From positions 14,674,723 through 14,738,722 of the forward strand of contig NC_134282.1 of the NCBI RefSeq assembly GCF_949628215.1: a stretch of 64,000 nucleotides of DNA, read 5' to 3'. The position numbers and the translations under genes are program-made. The notes below the pieces were generated by a model that worked only from the letters and a program-made list of their open reading frames with translations, was not told where the DNA came from and ran no database searches. The DNA comes from Phalacrocorax aristotelis (Eukaryota > Chordata > Aves > Suliformes > Phalacrocoracidae). Below are positions 62,296-64,000 of this stretch, piece after piece (within the stretch, counting starts at the first letter, position 1; every line of letters starts with the position of its first letter).

Positions 62296-64000
62296 CATTT
62301 ATGATGAACTGTTTGTATTGTGAACACGTGCTTTACAGGGTTCATCATTTTCCCTGCAGAGCCTGTAAAACCTTGGAAACATTGATGCTAGAGACCTGCA
62401 AAAAGTATACAATTCTTCAAACCTTGCAGATTTGCAATGAGGAATGTTCTTAGATTACAAAACCTATGAGTTATTTGACCCTGCATGTAAAATATAACTC
62501 CCTTCTCTCCCCTAGCCTTAAAACTTGGTCTAGCTGGCAAACCAAACAGAAATTACTCCTTTCAGGATTTGTGCAAGAGTTAAAAACAACAAACTGAAAA
62601 AATTTAGTTCTGAATAACATTGAAACGAGACTTCAGAGGAGCTAAGACAAAAAAAAAGTAAATAAAAGCTTTCACTTCTTTTATTTAGGGAACTTTAATT
62701 TTTCTTTTTAAACAAACAAATTTTTCTTTTTTCTCAGCACTGGGCTACTTCATAGCAACATCATTACATTTTTCCTAAAGGGCATAAACCTTAAACAGCT
62801 ATTTTATTAATGTGCAATTTGGGACAAAATGGGGGAAAAAGCAAATAATGACCTGAAATAGTATTAACGCAACTTAAAAAAATCAACTTGTAACACTATA
62901 TAGCCTCCCGTAATGATCTGCAAAGATCTTCGTACAGTTGCATCCTTGTGACTGCATGGGATTGTGGCCTAAGTCAGCACTTCTCAAAATGTGGTCCCTA
63001 GAAAGCAGACTGTTCCCTCCAATTTTCCATATGCTAAACTGCATTAAAAGAAGTACAACACATATTAAACTCTTTTTCCTTGTAAGTAATTGCTGCTGTA
63101 ATGCTAGAAAATTATGAAAGGAACGGAGGTCAGCACAATTTCTGAATGGGCAGAAAAAGACTACACAGGCAATCTTTCTCTAACCACGTGGCCTAGCCCA
63201 GAAACAAGCTTAAGAACTCCTGATGCAAGTCGATTTGCAATGCAGATTGTGGATTGTTTTTTTCTTTAAATGCTTTTTGCTTGTCAGGTTGCTTGTGTAT
63301 GCTTCCATAGTTTGTCTGCATTCTTTGAGTCTCCTAGCCTTCTCCCTGACTGCAGTTCCTCAGGGCAGAGTGAATTATAAAAGAAAAAATGGTATAAATC
63401 AAAAGTCCTTGTAGATTACACTGTGGGGGGAAAAAAAGAAAGAAACATAATGCTTTTACTGCCTAACTCTCAATTATAGAAAAATAACATCAGTGAGAAA
63501 ATTACTACTTTCATAATTACTCCTCTCAATAACTGTTTTTTGAAATCCCATGAAAAGCTCTCAGAGAGCATTTTAAACTTTGAAGTAGCGAAGTAGACCA
63601 AAGTACGTGTATGTTTATTCTCTCTTATTAAGGAAGCTGTATGGTATTTGACAGCTATAGGCAATGTGAATTGTGTAAAACTTGTAGGATCGTAACAGCA
63701 ATAAACTTGAAGCAGTATGTACCTTTATAGATTTAAATACCAAATAAGAATGTAATGTTGCCAGTTAAATGGATTGTGGTGTTTTTCTCTCCTCCTCAGG
63801 CTAAACATGCAGTGTTTTAGACAAGAAACAAAAAAAAACCTCACGGTTAGAAAGGCAAATGATATTTCTTTTAGCCATGAAAAGCATAGCCTTCCCGTGC
63901 TTTAACCAAACTGTATTTGGGGAAAAAAAAAACACAATTAAAACACAGTCTGAATTGAGGATATAGGGGGTAGGACATAGTTAAATGGATTAGATCACCT

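Larger units (their letters stand above)
48856..64000. other. Downstream intergenic DNA, no certain gene
   Basis: Non-coding sequence after AGTR1. In other tetrapods the next gene downstream is the carboxypeptidase CPB1, but I could not recognise any carboxypeptidase exon here, so it presumably lies beyond the window. Contents listed separately are a MIR-like SINE, a CTCF-type motif, a possible pseudogene fragment, a CR1 tail, simple repeats, a candidate conserved block and a GC-rich patch. Confidence 0.6.

Noticed and set aside
48856-64000. Search for exons of the neighbouring carboxypeptidase gene
   Set aside because: No segment shows carboxypeptidase motifs such as the zinc-binding HxxE region with flanking splice sites; the gene probably lies outside the window.

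Overview
This window is vertebrate nuclear DNA, almost certainly from a bird. One protein-coding gene can be read with certainty: AGTR1, the type-1 angiotensin II receptor, on the + strand. Its whole reading frame lies in one exon at 46758-47837 (359 codons). Avian origin is supported by a 3.4 kb chicken-repeat-1 (CR1) LINE, a second short CR1 tail, a solo LTR of a type common in bird genomes, and a receptor that differs from the mammalian one at many positions. Most of the DNA is AT-rich, repeat-poor and non-coding, as expected for the gene desert that lies upstream of AGTR1 in tetrapods.

Layout. 1-4589: non-coding, with one cluster of overlapping palindromes near 1150. 4590 to about 7980: a decayed CR1 on the - strand whose esterase, endonuclease and reverse transcriptase are all inactivated. 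7980-24590: non-coding, holding small hairpins, an ancient MIR-like SINE (17797-18015) and a possible older amniote repeat. 24590-25280: a CpG island with a TATA box, a G-quadruplex motif, a GC-rich inverted repeat and a clean splice donor. I read it as the AGTR1 promoter and untranslated first exon. The exon also carries a 9-codon upstream ORF in strong start context. 25127-46704: a 21.6 kb intron with an antisense solo LTR (43629-44219) and a second MIR-like SINE. 46705-48855: terminal exon with the receptor CDS and an AU-rich 3' UTR. 48856-64000: downstream intergenic DNA with a third MIR-like SINE, a CTCF-type motif, a CR1 tail, a possible unidentified pseudogene fragment, a candidate conserved non-coding block and a GC-rich patch.

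How it works together: transcription would start about 30 bp after the TATA box, splice from 25126 to 46705 and make a message with one short upstream ORF ahead of the receptor. The receptor is a plasma-membrane Gq/11-coupled GPCR of the renin-angiotensin system. Its angiotensin-binding and activation residues are intact. Several positions that confer binding of losartan-type drugs in mammals are changed.

I found no previously undescribed system, RNA gene or CRISPR array. The points most worth following are the receptor's pocket substitutions, the upstream ORF, the promoter architecture and the intronic LTR. All motif calls rest on reading the sequence by eye, with no database search.
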